Origin: Siphonodentalium dalli
Lineage: Eukaryota > Mollusca > Scaphopoda > Gadilida > Siphonodentaliidae
Direction of reading: 5' to 3'
DNA length: 64,000 nucleotides
NCBI GenBank assembly: GCA_032622095.1
Contig: CP136069.1
Location: 13,500,450-13,564,449, forward strand
The notes below the pieces were generated by a model. The model ran no database searches. It had not been told where the DNA came from and saw nothing but the letters and a program-made list of their open reading frames with translations. Below are positions 47,388-61,600 of the stretch, piece after piece (position 1 is the stretch's first letter; each line of letters opens with the position of its first letter). The position numbers and the translations under genes were made by a program.

Positions 47388-47500
47388 CTATCTATTATAT
47401 ATTTTGGGAGATCTGTCTGTCTGTGTGTGTGTTCGCGATGGACTCGAAAACTGCCGGACGGATTGAGCACAAACTTACTATTTAATGGTAAAATCCCAGA
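47388..47500 (+). repeat. Helitron-like 5' end fragment
   Basis: TCTATTATATATTTTGGGAG followed by CTGTCTGTCTGTGTGTG and GACTCGAAAACTGCCGGACG resembles 5' ends of Helitron-type elements. The mirror is at 61834-61946. No matching 3' end is seen. Confidence 0.35.
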
Positions 47501-48082
47501 TGAAGTGGCATCGCACCGCTTCTGAGAACGTCAGAGCACCCATTCCCCACCCCAGTCACAAAAATTACCGCCATTGGCACGGTGTGGTTAATCGCGTTGA
47601 TAGTTAAAGAGCGTTCGTATCCGCAGTGTCGTCGATAAAGAGCGTATGTGTGTAATGTGATTATTACGTCTGGGTCTGGGCGTGTGCGTGTAAGACTGTA
47701 TCCATACATGAGCGTGTTGTGTGACGTACTTAGGGCTTTCCACCCGATGTGATCTTCACCTTGAAACGGGTACCCACAAACGTACCTATTTTAGGGACGG
47801 GTACCATCACGGGACGGGTACCATCATGTCTCTTGATTAAAAAGGCAGAATTAACTCAAATTATATTAAACAATTAACGGATTTCGACGAAATTTGATAC
47901 CTACGGATACTTTTACCGGGGGAGTGTTTTCGACGGGTCAAATCGTGACCCCGACCTGACGTTGACCTTCAAAATGGTCTAGTCAAGGTCAAAGCCAGGA
48001 CGAAGTCGGGTCACAGTAGTGTATATGAATATCCAATTCGTATACTCTATAGAATTAAAGGTATTGTAAGACATACTAATAA

Positions 48083-48215
48083 CTATTTCTAGGCAGATGG
48101 TATAGTAAGCAAACTATTTCTAGGCAGATGGTATAGTAAGCAAACTATTTCTAGGCAGATGGTATAGTAAAGCAAACTATTTCTAGGCAGATGATATAGT
48201 CAGACTAACTAGTAA
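48083..48215 (+). repeat. ~32-bp tandem repeat, four copies
   Basis: AACTATTTCTAGGCAGATGG followed by TATAGTAAGCA is repeated. Weaker copies recur near 48650-48720. The mirror is at 61119-61251. Confidence 0.9.
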
Positions 48216-49780
48216 CTATTTGAAGGATTAGTACGCACGATTGAATACATGTATTATTATGTAATATAGTGATGATAGGTTAGTAAAATAATAGTCCTAA
48301 ATGAGATGAATTATTCGCTAGTGAATAACCTCGTGCATGTAAAAAACCACAGGGGCTAAACACATGGAAAATTTGTTAGCGGCGGAACTTTTCTTCTGTA
48401 TTATTATAGATTTGTAGGAAACACGATTCAATCTCATAAAACTCGATATTACATAGTCTCGTAGAAATCGAAATGTGGAACCCGACACTTAGTTCCTTTA
48501 ATGAATATAGATAATACAAGCATAAATAGTATACAAACAGATATAAAAAAAAAACATAATCAAATCAATCTTTTTTACAGTCTGGTCTTAAATGATCCCC
48601 GTCGAAATATCTTCTGGCAAAAATGTATCAATATTTAAAGTCGGACTAACTATTTCTAGGTTGGTGTTAAAATACTTCTTCTAGGCTATGGGTTATACTC
48701 AGGCAAACTATTTCTAGGTTAATCAAAAATATCAGAGTTGTAAACTAAATCTACAAATATTAATTGGTATATAAAGAACAGAGTTAGCTCCCCTGTGAAT
48801 TGTAACATGTGTTTTATTAAGTTCATTATAGATCTTAAACGATTGATATATGTTAATGAATGATACAATGATATATTCGTTAGCGAATAAACCTATGCAT
48901 GTAAAAACCACAGGTCTAAACACATTGAACTTTTTTTCAGGAACGTTCTTCTGTAGATTAATAGGCAACACATTTCAAAAACACCATTTCATAGTGATAG
49001 AAATCGAAATGTATAACCATTATCGGTTCCTTTAATGAAAATGAATGATGGGAATATATTGAAATCAATCAACTTATGCTGGAATATATAAAATATGTGT
49101 ATCAAGCATGTTAAATTGTGAATAATTAGTTATTTATATCACACCAACGTTAATTCATAATCTATAATATTTTAGGAAAGAAAACTGGAACAATTAGCAA
49201 CTATTTTCGGTTTATATCAAGACAACGTATTTCAATTCCAACACAAATTCAATATTTCAAAAAAATAAAAAAATATCCCCCTTTTAATGAAATATTAAAT
49301 GTATAAGCACGATAAAGCAATTAAAACACAATTTAATTTACTTTTTCGTCAACAAAATTGAAGTTATATGTTATAATGCTTCAAAATCAATGAAAATCCT
49401 TAATCAAATATCTCAATTGAAAGCCAAATTTAAAAAAAATAAATTTCAATGTTAACGGAAACAATTTAACAACAACAAAAAATCTTTATCTGTTTCGCTC
49501 GCAAGTATCAAAAGTCCTTTTTCATTGCCACAATAATCGTAAAACACAATAAATGTTTTGTCTTTAATCAAAAAATGTAAAAATATTATAATCATAGTCA
49601 AAAAAATTCAAGCACGAACTTTATATGTAAAAAAAAATATGAAAATTAAATAAAACTTTAATCCATTTATTTGAAAAACAATTTTTTGAAACATTGTTGA
49701 CTGTTAACGCAAACAACTGATATTCCAAATCTTTTTAAACATCAAAAGTCGCACAACCAAAGTTAAATAAATGTTTTGTT
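48216..49780. other. AT-rich non-coding part of the left arm
   Basis: Duplicated GAATAAACC.GCATGTAAAAACCACAG-type segments lie near 48325 and 48885. The 61-79 codon frames here are mirrored in the other arm and show no family signal. Confidence 0.5.
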
Positions 49781-50190
49781 TTAACATAACAAGACTTACT
49801 TGCCTACTAAAGAACAGATCCATCGAAGTACAATTCTCTCTCAATTTTTACCTATGCGAATGTATCTGTTTATATAAGGAAAAAACATTCTATCTTTAGT
49901 CCCAAGCAAATGATGTCATTCGAGGAATCTTTCTTTAAGTCGAATAATCTACCAACATATATCACAAAACATGATGAGGTCTTCGTCGAGAATTCATGTC
50001 CGACTCTGTTTAACATAACAAGACTTACTTACTCATCAAAGAACAGATAATCCATCGAAGTATAATACTGTCTCAATTTTACCTATCCGAATGTATCTGT
50101 TTATATAAAAAAAACATTCATTCTATCTTTACTCTCAACAAAATGATGTCATACGACCCAAGTCGAATAATCTAATATCATTCGTCGAGA
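49781..50190 (+). repeat. ~230-bp tandem duplication
   Basis: TAACATAACAAGACTTACTT...AAAGAACAGAT...ATCCATCGAAGTA...GTATCTGTTTATATAA occurs at 49783 and 50010. Mirror at about 59145-59555. Confidence 0.8.
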
Positions 50191-50759
50191 ATTCATGTCG
50201 AGCTCTAGTTATATACAGTAACACATTAATTTACTCAATCTATCTATAGTCACAAAAAGTGAAGTCGAGCTATCTTGTTAAATGTCCTCGTATGCCTATC
50301 ATAATGTACCCTCCCATTTTATCCAACGACATGAATAATATAATTCATGTCGACATATATCTGTACAAGGCGACTAATTTATTCAACTAGGCTACCTAGC
50401 TTGGATCATATTTCAAAGAACGCATTCGTTAACGACCCGTCCTTACAAAACCAGTAATTTAAAATACACCTGTCAAGTCGCTTATTTGAAGATCAACTTA
50501 CCTTACGGTAAACATTCCAAACATTCCAATTATAATATATAAGCGAGTTAAATGCCCTATAAAGTCACGGATTTAAAACGCTTGGTGAGTTTAGTTAAAT
50601 TATGATTTCAGTTAACTTTTAATTAATTCATATCTTATTCAACCTATGTTCTGTGTAATTTAAAACGATAAATTACACTCAAGTTTGTCTATTTATTGGA
50701 GCAAAACATATTGAGGAAGTTTGAAGCAGTTGTCTTAAAGTGACACTAAGATTTATTTT

Positions 50760-51745
50760 CTTATTTGCACACAGTATACTTTGTTTAAACCAGATGTCTT
50801 AAAATGGCACTAAGATTTATTTTATTATTTTATATATCTCACACTATTTATAAACAAGATGTCTTAAAAGGGCACTAAGATTTCATTTTATAATTTCAAT
50901 ACCAAAAGTGTTTCAATATCACAGCAAAAAAAAAAAATTGGAATAATTTTACCTCAGAATTGTTAATAAATAAGTCTTCTTCACATCTTAATTCTTAAAA
51001 GGGCGCTAATAATTTAACTCAAATATGGTTGAAAATTTATCGTTAAAGAGCGTTTATTATCTGCTTGTATGCAACTCTTTCAATCCCTCGTAATATTTGG
51101 ATACAGTATACTTTGTTCAAACCAGATGTCTTAAAATGGCAATAAGTTTTATTTTATTATTTTATATATCTCACACTATTTATAAACAAGATGTCTTAAA
51201 GGAGCACTAAGATTTCATTTTATAATTTCAATACCAAAAGTGTTTGAACATCACAGCCAAAAAAAATTGTAATAATTTTACCTCAGAATTGTTAATAAAT
51301 AAGTCTTCTTCGCATCTTAATTCTTAAAAGGGCGCTAATAATTTAACTTAAATATGGTTGAAAATTTATCGTTAAAGAGCGTTTATTATCTGTTTGTATG
51401 CAACTCTTTCAATCGCTCATAATATTCGGATACAGTATACTTTGTTCATCCCAGATGTCTTAGAATGGCACTAAGATTTATTTTATTATTTTATCTATCT
51501 CACACTATTTATAAACAAGATGTCTTAAAAGGGCACTAAGATTTCATTTTATAATTTCAATACAAAAGTGTTTCAATATCACAGCAAAACAAAAATTGTA
51601 ATAATTTTACCTCAGAATTGTTAATAAATAGGTCTTCTTCACATCATAATTCTTAAAAGGGCGCTAATAATTTAACTTAAATATGGTTGAAAAATTATCG
51701 TTAAAGAGCGTGTATTATATGCTTGTATGCAACTCTTAATTATCA
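50760..51745 (+). repeat. ~330-bp tandem repeat, three copies
   Basis: ATACTTTGTTYAAACCAGATGTCTTA starts at about 50777, 51109 and 51437. Units also contain AAACAAGATGTCTTAAAAGG and CGTTAAAGAGCGT. Copies are ~95% alike. Mirror at about 57615-58600. Confidence 0.92.
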
Positions 51746-52093
51746 AAAACGGATACTGTTACACTATTACACACACATTTTTAGATAGTATATTACAGTA
51801 TCCAAATTAACATTGTTGCAATTCAGATTCTACGGAAAGTTATCTTTAAACATGCAAATAAAAACAATAATCATAGTTTTACAATTGTTTTTTTTATGTA
51901 AAATCTTATTTGTCTACACGTTGTGGCTAAGCATATCATAACAGTATATTTACATTTATCTAGCAAATGCGCTCTAATTTCTACAAATTAACATTCCAAT
52001 TCATAAATTGTTTTATTTTTGAAAAAAAAAATACTGTAACAGTTCTGTTTACATACCAACTCGTATAGTTTAATAAATAAAGATAATACTTAC

Positions 52094-52194
52094 CTGATTA
52101 CGGCAAATAATTCTCCCTTAATCATAATGGCAACACGATTTGGAAAAACAAATGCTGATGAATCCGTACGCAATTTAGCATCAGATGTAAACAT
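52094..52194 (-). other. Candidate exon with consensus 5' splice site, left arm
   Basis: On the minus strand an ATG at 52194 opens 33 codons (MFTSDAKLRTDSSAFVFPNR...) that stay open to CAG|GTAAGT at 52094/52093. The peptide has no recognised family. Local base composition is higher in GC than its surroundings. The mirror copy is 57167-57267. It may be a leftover exon or chance. Confidence 0.3.
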
Positions 52195-52862
52195 GCTCGG
52201 ACAGAAACAATTCCCGGTCGTTCGTTTTTAAACTTACAATTGATGCAGGGTGAAGTGTCAAGCGTTAAGTTTCAACAAGCAGTGAATGGCCATTATATAT
52301 CTGATTAATTTACCTTTGTATACAACATAACGCCCGTGTTGGCATCTGCACACACGCATAAAACTCATTAGTCGGCGCCCTATTGAGATTTGAAAATTCA
52401 GAATAATTATTTATCGCGCATTCATCGTACAGATTTATACGATGAAAGCAAATATAAACTGCGTATGTGCACACGACCAATATGTACTTTCAATGCTATA
52501 CCTATAAATTGTATGAAATTATCTCGCAGAATCAATCAAACAATAATATTAAGCTAATTCTGTTAGTTACACCATTGCATCTGAAATTGCTCGATGTCGT
52601 TAGACTATGTTAATGTGTGTTTTATATGCATGTTCCCGTTCATTATCTGCACATTTTTAAATCGTCACGGAAATCTACCTACTAACATATTTGAACGCAC
52701 ATTATAATTTGGATAGTTAAATCATACATCTTATCACTGGAAAAATATGAATATATGCTCTAAATCTGTTGGCAGGGCTATTTCAATATACAACATCATA
52801 TGTATTCAATGTTTCTAATATATAAATTATACCCCAAATTATCATACAAAACATATTTTTTC

Positions 52863-53640
52863 AAGATGGCATCCAATATGGCTATTCAGAAATATGAGCT
52901 TCAAAATATATCCTGATAAAATGTACACATTTGCTGTGATCGTATATCACACAAATGGATGTATTAGTGTTTATAGCGTAATTCCTATGCTATCTCCATT
53001 ACAAAAGATGGCTGCCGAAATGGCCATCGTTTACTTCAAGATACAGGGCTTAAAAATGTATTGCATTTTTACAAAAGGCTCATATGCATCATTTAGGTTT
53101 ATAGTTTGTATAGTATATGCCAAATTGTCATACAATTTGTCATCACAAAACAATAAACAATATATATTTTCAAGATGGCGTCCAATATGGCTATTCAGAA
53201 ATGTCAGCTTCAAAATATATCTTGATAAAATGTACACATTTGCTGTGATCATATATCGTACAACTGGATGTATTAGCGTTTATAGCGTAATTCCTATGCT
53301 ATCTCCATTACAAAAGATGGCTGCCGAAATAGCCATCGTTTACTTCATGATACAGGGCTTAAATATGTATTGCATTTTTACAAAAGGCTCATATGCATCA
53401 TTTAGGTTTATAGTTTGTATAGTATATGCCAAATTATCATACAATTTGTCATCACAAAAAAACAATATATATTTTCATGATGGCGTCCAATATGGCTATT
53501 CAGAAATGTCAGCTTCAAAATATATCTTGATAAAATGTACACATTTGCTGTGATCATATATCGTACAACTGGATGTATTAGCGTTTATAGCATAATACAT
53601 ATGCTATCCCTACTACAAAATGGCTTCCAAAATGGCCACC
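52863..53640 (+). repeat. ~305-bp tandem repeat, about 2.5 copies
   Basis: AAGATGGCGTCCAATATGGC starts at about 52864, 53171 and 53474, with a related piece at 54240. The unit length is nearly a multiple of three and lacks stops in one frame, which creates a 219-codon frame with an internally repeated, hydrophobic, low-complexity product. I treat it as a repeat, not a gene. Mirror at 55721-56498. Confidence 0.85.
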
Positions 53641-54419
53641 TTTACTCTAAAATACAGAGCTTAAAATTACATGCATAATTTAGAAAGTTGATTTTGATTA
53701 GTTATACTACTTATTTCTTCAAAGAGTTAATATTTCCTTATTCTTATCACAGTTTTAAAAACAATCAACAAAAATGTTCATTATGTATCATATAATAAGT
53801 TCTTGGTAGGCTATCTCATTGTACAACATATACGTATTTATATTTGTTTGTAGTATCCAATGGAGTATTTCGTAAATAAAGTTGTCAAATGCTATAATAT
53901 AATATAAACTCTCAATATCAAAGTATTAAACAAACGAAAAAATAGTCACAGAGCCGTCCCATGGGGTAGAATCCCTCTATTACATATCTCATACACAATA
54001 TTACTTTGTTTTAAACCGAGTTGTGTGGAACATCGACATTTTAATATCAAATTACTTACACAATCTTTTCTTAAAAGCTGTTAAAATAATTGTCTACCTA
54101 ATTCACAATTATTTTTTGCTAGGTTCGTAGTATTATCATATGGAGCGTAGGTTCGAAAACGAAATTAGTAAGAAGGCTTTTTTTGGTAGTGGGAATGTGT
54201 CAGGGGTAAATTCTGCTATAATTCACTTAATGCTATGTTTTCAAGATGGCGTCCAATATGGCAACTGAGAACTGTGAGCTTCAAAATATATCTGATAAAT
54301 TGTATGCCTTAGTTAATATGATCACATAATTATGCGCTTGGTTGTTTTCGCGTTGATAACGTATTAGCAACGCTGACGCCATTATAAAATGGCAAACATT
54401 TACTTCAAAATATACAGCT
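53641..54419. other. AT-rich non-coding part of the left arm
   Basis: No gene or repeat of note beyond the single diverged 305-bp unit piece at 54240-54300. Confidence 0.5.
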
Positions 54420-54675
54420 TCAGAGAAATGTTCGGTATTTTACAAAATAAGACCGAGTGATATTTTGTCTTTCTTCTCGAAATGTATGAACAAAACAAGA
54501 GATGATATACATTACAAACAACTGAAATGTAGTCAGTTGACGACCACTATACACACAAATAAATTTGATTACTGCCAACACAGTGTCAGAATTGAAAAAT
54601 AAATAGTAAATGTGTATCATAAACACTATAATATCGCATTGAATATTCATTTTATTTATTTATATTATGCCGACC

Positions 54676-54685
54676 TTATGTAACG
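54676..54685. other. Palindrome centre, 10-bp spacer
   Basis: TTATGTAACG separates CCGACC and GGTCGG, the innermost bases of the two arms. Single strands could form one enormous hairpin, or the duplex a cruciform, at this point. Confidence 0.97.
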
Positions 54686-55720
54686 GGTCGGCATAATATA
54701 AATAAATAAAATGAATATTCAATGCGATATTATAGTGTTTATGATACACATTTACTATTTATTTTTCAATTCTGACACTGTGTTGGCAGTAATCAAATTT
54801 ATTTGTGTGTATAGTGGTCGTCAACTGACTACATTTCAGTTGTTTGTAATGTATATCATCTCTTGTTTTGTTCATACATTTCGAGAAGAAAGACAAAATA
54901 TCACTCGGTCTTATTTTGTAAAATACCGAACATTTCTCTGAAGCTGTATATTTTGAAGTAAATGTTTGCCATTTTATAATGGCGTCAGCGTTGCTAATAC
55001 GTTATCAACGCGAAAACAACCAAGCGCATAATTATGTGATCATATTAACTAAGGCATACAATTTATCAGATATATTTTGAAGCTCACAGTTCTCAGTTGC
55101 CATATTGGACGCCATCTTGAAAACATAGCATTAAGTGAATTATAGCAGAATTTACCCCTGACACATTCCCACTACCAAAAAAAGCCTTCTTACTAATTTC
55201 GTTTTCGAACCTACGCTCCATATGATAATACTACGAACCTAGCAAAAAATAATTGTGAATTAGGTAGACAATTATTTTAACAGCTTTTAAGAAAAGATTG
55301 TGTAAGTAATTTGATATTAAAATGTCGATGTTCCACACAACTCGGTTTAAAACAAAGTAATATTGTGTATGAGATATGTAATAGAGGGATTCTACCCCAT
55401 GGGACGGCTCTGTGACTATTTTTTCGTTTGTTTAATACTTTGATATTGAGAGTTTATATTATATTATAGCATTTGACAACTTTATTTACGAAATACTCCA
55501 TTGGATATTACAAACAAATATAAATACGTATATGTTGTACAATGAGATAGCCTACCAAGAACTTATTATATGATACATAATGAACATTTTTGTTGATTGT
55601 TTTTAAAACTGTGATAAGAATAAGGAAATATTAACTCTTTGAAGAAATAAGTAGTATAACTAATCAAAATCAACTTTCTAAATTATGCATGTAATTTTAA
55701 GCTCTGTATTTTAGAGTAAA

Positions 55721-56498
55721 GGTGGCCATTTTGGAAGCCATTTTGTAGTAGGGATAGCATATGTATTATGCTATAAACGCTAATACATCCAGTTGTACGA
55801 TATATGATCACAGCAAATGTGTACATTTTATCAAGATATATTTTGAAGCTGACATTTCAGAATAGCCATATTGGACGCCATCATGAAAATATATATTGTT
55901 TTTTTGTGATGACAAATTGTATGATAATTTGGCATATACTATACAACCTATAAACCTAAATGATGCATATGAGCCTTTTGTAAAAATGCAATACATATTT
56001 AAGCCCTGTATCATGAAGTAAACGATGGCTATTTCGGCAGCCATCTTTTGTAATGGAGATAGCATAGGAATTACGCTGTAAACGCTAATACATCCAGTTG
56101 TACGATATATGATCACAGCAAATGTGTACATTTTATCAAGATATATTTTGAAGCTGACATTTCTGAATAGCCATATTGGATGCCATCTTGAAAATATATA
56201 TTGTTTTTTGTTTTGTGATGACAAATTGTATGACAATTTGGCATATACTATACAAACTATAAACCTAAATGATGCATATGAGCCTTTTGTAAAAATGCAA
56301 TACATTTTTAAGCCGTGTATCTTGAAGTAAACGATGGCCATTTCGGCAGCCATCTTTTGTAATGGAGATAGCATAGGAATTACGCTATAAACACTAATAC
56401 ATCCATTTGTGTGATATACGATCACAGCAAATGTGTACATTTTATCAGGATATATTTTGAAGCTCATATTTCTGAATAGCCATATTGGATGCCATCTT
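55721..56498 (-). repeat. ~305-bp tandem repeat, right arm mirror
   Basis: Mirror of 52863-53640. The corresponding 219-codon frame carries at least four amino-acid-changing differences from the left arm copy, and no sign of conservation. Confidence 0.85.
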
Positions 56499-57166
56499 GA
56501 AAAAATATGTTTTGTATGATAATTTGGGGTATAATTTATATATTAGAAACATTGAATACATATGATGTTGTATATTGAAATAGCCCTGCCAACAGATTTA
56601 GAGCATATATTCATATTTTTCCAGTGATAAGATGTATGATTTAACTATCCAAATTATAATGTGCGTTCAAATATGTTAGTAGGTAGATTTCCGTGACGAT
56701 TTAAAAATGTGCAGATAATGAACGGGAACATGCATATAAAACACACATTAACATAGTCTAACGACATCGAGCAATTTCAGATGCAATGGTGTAACTAACA
56801 GAATTAGCTTAATATTATTGTTTGATTGATTCTGCGAGATAATTTCATACAATTTGTAGGTATAGCATTGAAAGTACATATTGGTCGTGTGCACATACGC
56901 AGTTTATATTTGCTTTCATCGTATAAATCTGTACGATGAATGCGCGATAAATAATTATTCTGAATTTTCAAATCTCAATAGGGCGCCGACTAATGAGTTT
57001 TATGCGTGTGTGCAGATGCCAACACGGGCGTTATGTTGTATACAAAGGTAAATTAATCAGATATATAATGGCCATTCACTGCTTGTTGAAACTTAACGCT
57101 TGACACTTCACCCTGCATCAATTGTAAGTTTAAAAACGAACGACCGGGAATTGTTTCTGTCCGAGC

Positions 57167-57267
57167 ATGTTTACATCTGATGCTAAATTGCGTACGGATT
57201 CATCAGCATTTGTTTTTCCAAATCGTGTTGCCATTATGATTAAGGGAGAATTATTTGCCGTAAAAAG
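57167..57267 (+). other. Candidate exon with consensus 5' splice site, right arm
   Basis: Mirror copy of 52094-52194, also open through to AG|GTAAGT at 57267/57268. Three bases just before the donor differ between arms (AATCAG in the left arm, AAAAAG here), without breaking the frame or the GTAAGT. Confidence 0.3.
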
Positions 57268-57614
57268 GTAAGTATTATCTTTATTTATTAAACTATACGA
57301 GTTGGTATGTAAACAGAACTGTTACAGTATTTTTTTTTCAAAAATAAAACAATTTATGAATTGGAATGTTAATTTGTAGAAATTAGAGCGCATTTGCTAG
57401 ATAAATGTAAATATACTGTTATGATATGCTTAGCCACAACGTGTAGACAAATAAGATTTTACATAAAAAAAACAATTGTAAAACTATGATTATTGTTTTT
57501 ATTTGCATGTTTAAAGATAACTTTCCGTAGAATCTGAATTGCAACAATGTTAATTTGGATACTGTAATATACTATCTAAAAATGTGTGTGTAATAGTGTA
57601 ACAGAATCCGTTTT

Positions 57615-58600
57615 TGATAATTAAGAGTTGCATACAAGCATATAATACACGCTCTTTAACGATAATTTTTCAACCATATTTAAGTTAAATTATTAGCGCC
57701 CTTTTAAGAATTATGATGTGAAGAAGACCTATTTATTAACAATTCTGAGGTAAAATTATTACAATTTTTGTTTTGCTGTGATATTGAAACACTTTTGTAT
57801 TGAAATTATAAAATGAAATCTTAGTGCCCTTTTAAGACATCTTGTTTATAAATAGTGTGAGATAGATAAAATAATAAAATAAATCTTAGTGCCATTCTAA
57901 GACATCTGGGATGAACAAAGTATACTGTATCCGAATATTATGAGCGATTGAAAGAGTTGCATACAAACAGATAATAAACGCTCTTTAACGATAAATTTTC
58001 AACCATATTTAAGTTAAATTATTAGCGCCCTTTTAAGAATTAAGATGCGAAGAAGACTTATTTATTAACAATTCTGAGGTAAAATTATTACAATTTTTTT
58101 TGGCTGTGATGTTCAAACACTTTTGGTATTGAAATTATAAAATGAAATCTTAGTGCCCCTTTAAGACATCTTGTTTATAAATAGTGTGAGATATATAAAA
58201 TAATAAAATAAAACTTATTGCCATTTTAAGACATCTGGTTTGAACAAAGTATACTGTATCCAAATATTACGAGGGATTGAAAGAGTTGCATACAAGCAGA
58301 TAATAAACGCTCTTTAACGATAAATTTTCAACCATATTTGAGTTAAATTATTAGCGCCCTTTTAAGAATTAAGATGTGAAGAAGACTTATTTATTAACAA
58401 TTCTGAGGTAAAATTATTCCAATTTTTTTTTTTGCTGTGATATTGAAACACTTTTGGTATTGAAATTATAAAATGAAATCTTAGTGCCCTTTTAAGACAT
58501 CTTGTTTATAAATAGTGTGAGATAGATAAAATAATAAAATAAATCTTAGTGCCATTTTAAGACATCTGGTTTAAACAAAGTATACTGTGTGCAAATAAGA
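57615..58600 (-). repeat. ~330-bp tandem repeat, right arm mirror
   Basis: Mirror of 50760-51745, with the three units in reverse order and the same unit-specific variants. Confidence 0.9.
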
Positions 58601-61600
58601 AAATAAATCTTAGTGTCACTTTAAGACAACTGCTTCAAACTTCCTCAATATGTTTTGCTCCAATAAATATACAAACTTGAGTGTAATTTATCGTTTTAAA
58701 TTACACAGAACATAGGTTGAATAAGATATGAATTAATTAAAAGTTAACTGAAATCATAATTTAACTAAACTCACCAAGCGTTTTAAATCCGTGACTTTAT
58801 AGGGCATTTAACTCGCTTATATATTATAATTGGAATGTTTGGAATGTTTACCGTAAGGTAAGTTGATCTTCAAATAAGCGACTTGACAGGTGTATTTTAA
58901 ATTACTGGTTTTGTAAGGACGGGTCGTTAACGAATGCGTTCTTTGAAATATGATCCAAGCTAGGTAGCCTAGTTGAATAAATTAGTCGCCTTGTACAGAT
59001 ATATGTCGACATGAATTATATTATTCATGTCGTTGGATAAAATGGGAGGGTACATTATGATAGGCATACGAGGACATTTAACAAGATAGCTCGACTTCAC
59101 TTTTTGTGACTATAGATAGATTGAGTAAATTAATGTGTTACTGTATATAACTAGAGCTCGACATGAATTCTCGACGAATGATATTAGATTATTCGACTTG
59201 GGTCGTATGACATCATTTTGTTGAGAGTAAAGATAGAATAATGTTTTTTTTATATAAACAGATACATTCGGATAGGTAAAATTGAGACAGTATTATACTT
59301 CGATGGATTATCTGTTCTTTGATGAGTAAGTAAGTCTTGTTATGTTAAACAGAGTCGGACATGAATTCTCGACGAAGACCTCATCATGTTTTGTGATATA
59401 TGTTGGTAGATTATTCGACTTAAAGAAAGATTTCTCGAATGACATCATTTGCTTGGGACTAAAGATAGAATGTTTTTTCCTTATATAAACAGATACATTC
59501 GCATAGGTAAAAATTGAGAGAGAATTGTACTTCGATGGATCTGTTCTTTAGTAGGCAAGTAAGTCTTGTTATGTTAAAACAAAACATTTATTTAACTTTG
59601 GTTGTGCGACTTTTGATGTTTAAAAAGATTTGGAATATCAGTTGTTTGCGTTAACAGTCAACAATGTTTCAAAAAATTGTTTTTCAAATAAATGGATTAA
59701 AGTTTTATTTAATTTTCATATTTTTTTTTACATATAAAGTTTGTGCTTGAATTTTTTTGACTATGATTATAATATTTTTACATTTTTTGATTAAAGACAA
59801 AACATTTATTGTGTTTTACGATTATTGTGGCAATGAAAAAGGACTTTTGATACTTGCGAGCAAAACAGATAAAGATTTTTTGTTGTTGTTAAATTGTTTC
59901 CGTTAACATTGAAATTTATTTTTTTTAAATTTGGCTTTCAATTGAGATATTTGATTAAGGATTTTCATTGATTTTGAAGCATTATAACATATAACTTCAA
60001 TTTTGTTGACGAAAAAGTAAATTAAATTGTGTTTTAATTGCTTTATCGTGCTTATACATTTAATATTTCATTAAAAGGGGGATATTTTTTTATTTTTTTG
60101 AAATATTGAATTTGTGTTGGAATTGAAATACGTTGTCTTGATATAAACCGAAAATAGTTGCTAATTGTTCCAGTTTTCTTTCCTAAAATATTATAGATTA
60201 TGAATTAACGTTGGTGTGATATAAATAACTAATTATTCACAATTTAACATGCTTGATACACATGATTGATTTCAATATATTCCCATCATTCATTTTCATT
60301 AAAGGAACCGATAATGGTTATACATTTCGATTTCTATCACTATGAAATGGTGTTTTTGAAATGTGTTGCCTATTAATCTACAGAAGAACGTTCCTAAAAA
60401 AAAGTTCAATGTGTTTAGACCTGTGGTTTTTACATGCATAGGTTTATTCGCTAACGAATATATCATTGTATCATTCATTAACATATATCAATCGTTTAAG
60501 ATCTATAATGAACTTAATAAAACACATGTTACAATTCACAGGGGAGCTAACTCTGTTCTTTATATACCAATTAATATTTGTAGATTTAGTTTACAACTCT
60601 GATATTTTTGATTAACCTAGAAATAGTTTGCCTGAGTATAACCCATAGCCTAGAAGAAGTATTTTAACACCAACCTAGAAATAGTTAGTCTGACTTTAAA
60701 TATTGATACATTTTTGCCAGAAGATATTTCGACGGGGATCATTTAAGACCAGACTGTAAAAAAGATTGATTTGATTATGTTTTTTTTTTATATCTGTTTG
60801 TATACTATTTATGCTTGTATTATCTATATTCATTAAAGGAACTAAGTGTCGGGTTCCACATTTCGATTTCTACGAGACTATGTAATATCGAGTTTTATGA
60901 GATTGAATCGTGTTTCCTACAAATCTATAATAATACAGAAGAAAAGTTCCGCCGCTAACAAATTTTCCATGTGTTTAGCCCCTGTGGTTTTTTACATGCA
61001 CGAGGTTATTCACTAGCGAATAATTCATCTCATTTAGGACTATTATTTTACTAACCTATCATCACTATATTACATAATAATACATGTATTCAATCGTGCG
61101 TACTAATCCTTCAAATAGTTACTAGTTAGTCTGACTATATCATCTGCCTAGAAATAGTTTGCTTTACTATACCATCTGCCTAGAAATAGTTTGCTTACTA
61201 TACCATCTGCCTAGAAATAGTTTGCTTACTATACCATCTGCCTAGAAATAGTTATTAGTATGTCTTACAATACCTTTAATTCTATAGAGTATGCGAATTG
61301 GATATTCATATACACTACTGTGACCCGACTTCGTCCTGGCTTTGACCTTGACTAGACCATTTTGAAGGTCAACGTCAGGTCGGGGTCACGATTTGACCCG
61401 TCGAAAACACTCGCCCGGTAAAAGTATCCGTAGGTATCAAATTTCGTCGAAATCCGTTAATTGTTTAATATAATTTGAGTTAATTCTGCCTTTTTAATCA
61501 AGAGACATGATGGTACCCGTCCCGTGATGGTACCCGTCCCTAAAATAGGTACGTTTGTGGGTACCCGTTTCAAGGTGAAGATCACATCGGGTGGAAAGCC

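Larger units (their letters stand above)
45735..54675 (+). repeat. Giant palindrome, left arm (8,941 bp)
   Basis: Complementary to 54686-63599. Paired positions sum to 109361 near the centre and 109334 further out, showing 27 bp of net indels. The outermost shared bases are TCATTAAAG here and CTTTAATGA at 63591-63599. Arms differ by scattered substitutions (about 1% or less by eye) and a 24-bp segment at about 49071-49094 present only here. The arm holds several tandem repeats, listed separately, and no recognisable gene. Confidence 0.97.

Noticed and set aside
52894-53553. 219-codon open frame, with mirror at 55808-56467, as a membrane protein gene
   Set aside because: The product is an internal repeat of a ~305-bp tandem unit. 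The arms differ by several amino-acid changes, there is no family signal, and the unit also occurs non-coding at 54.24 kb.
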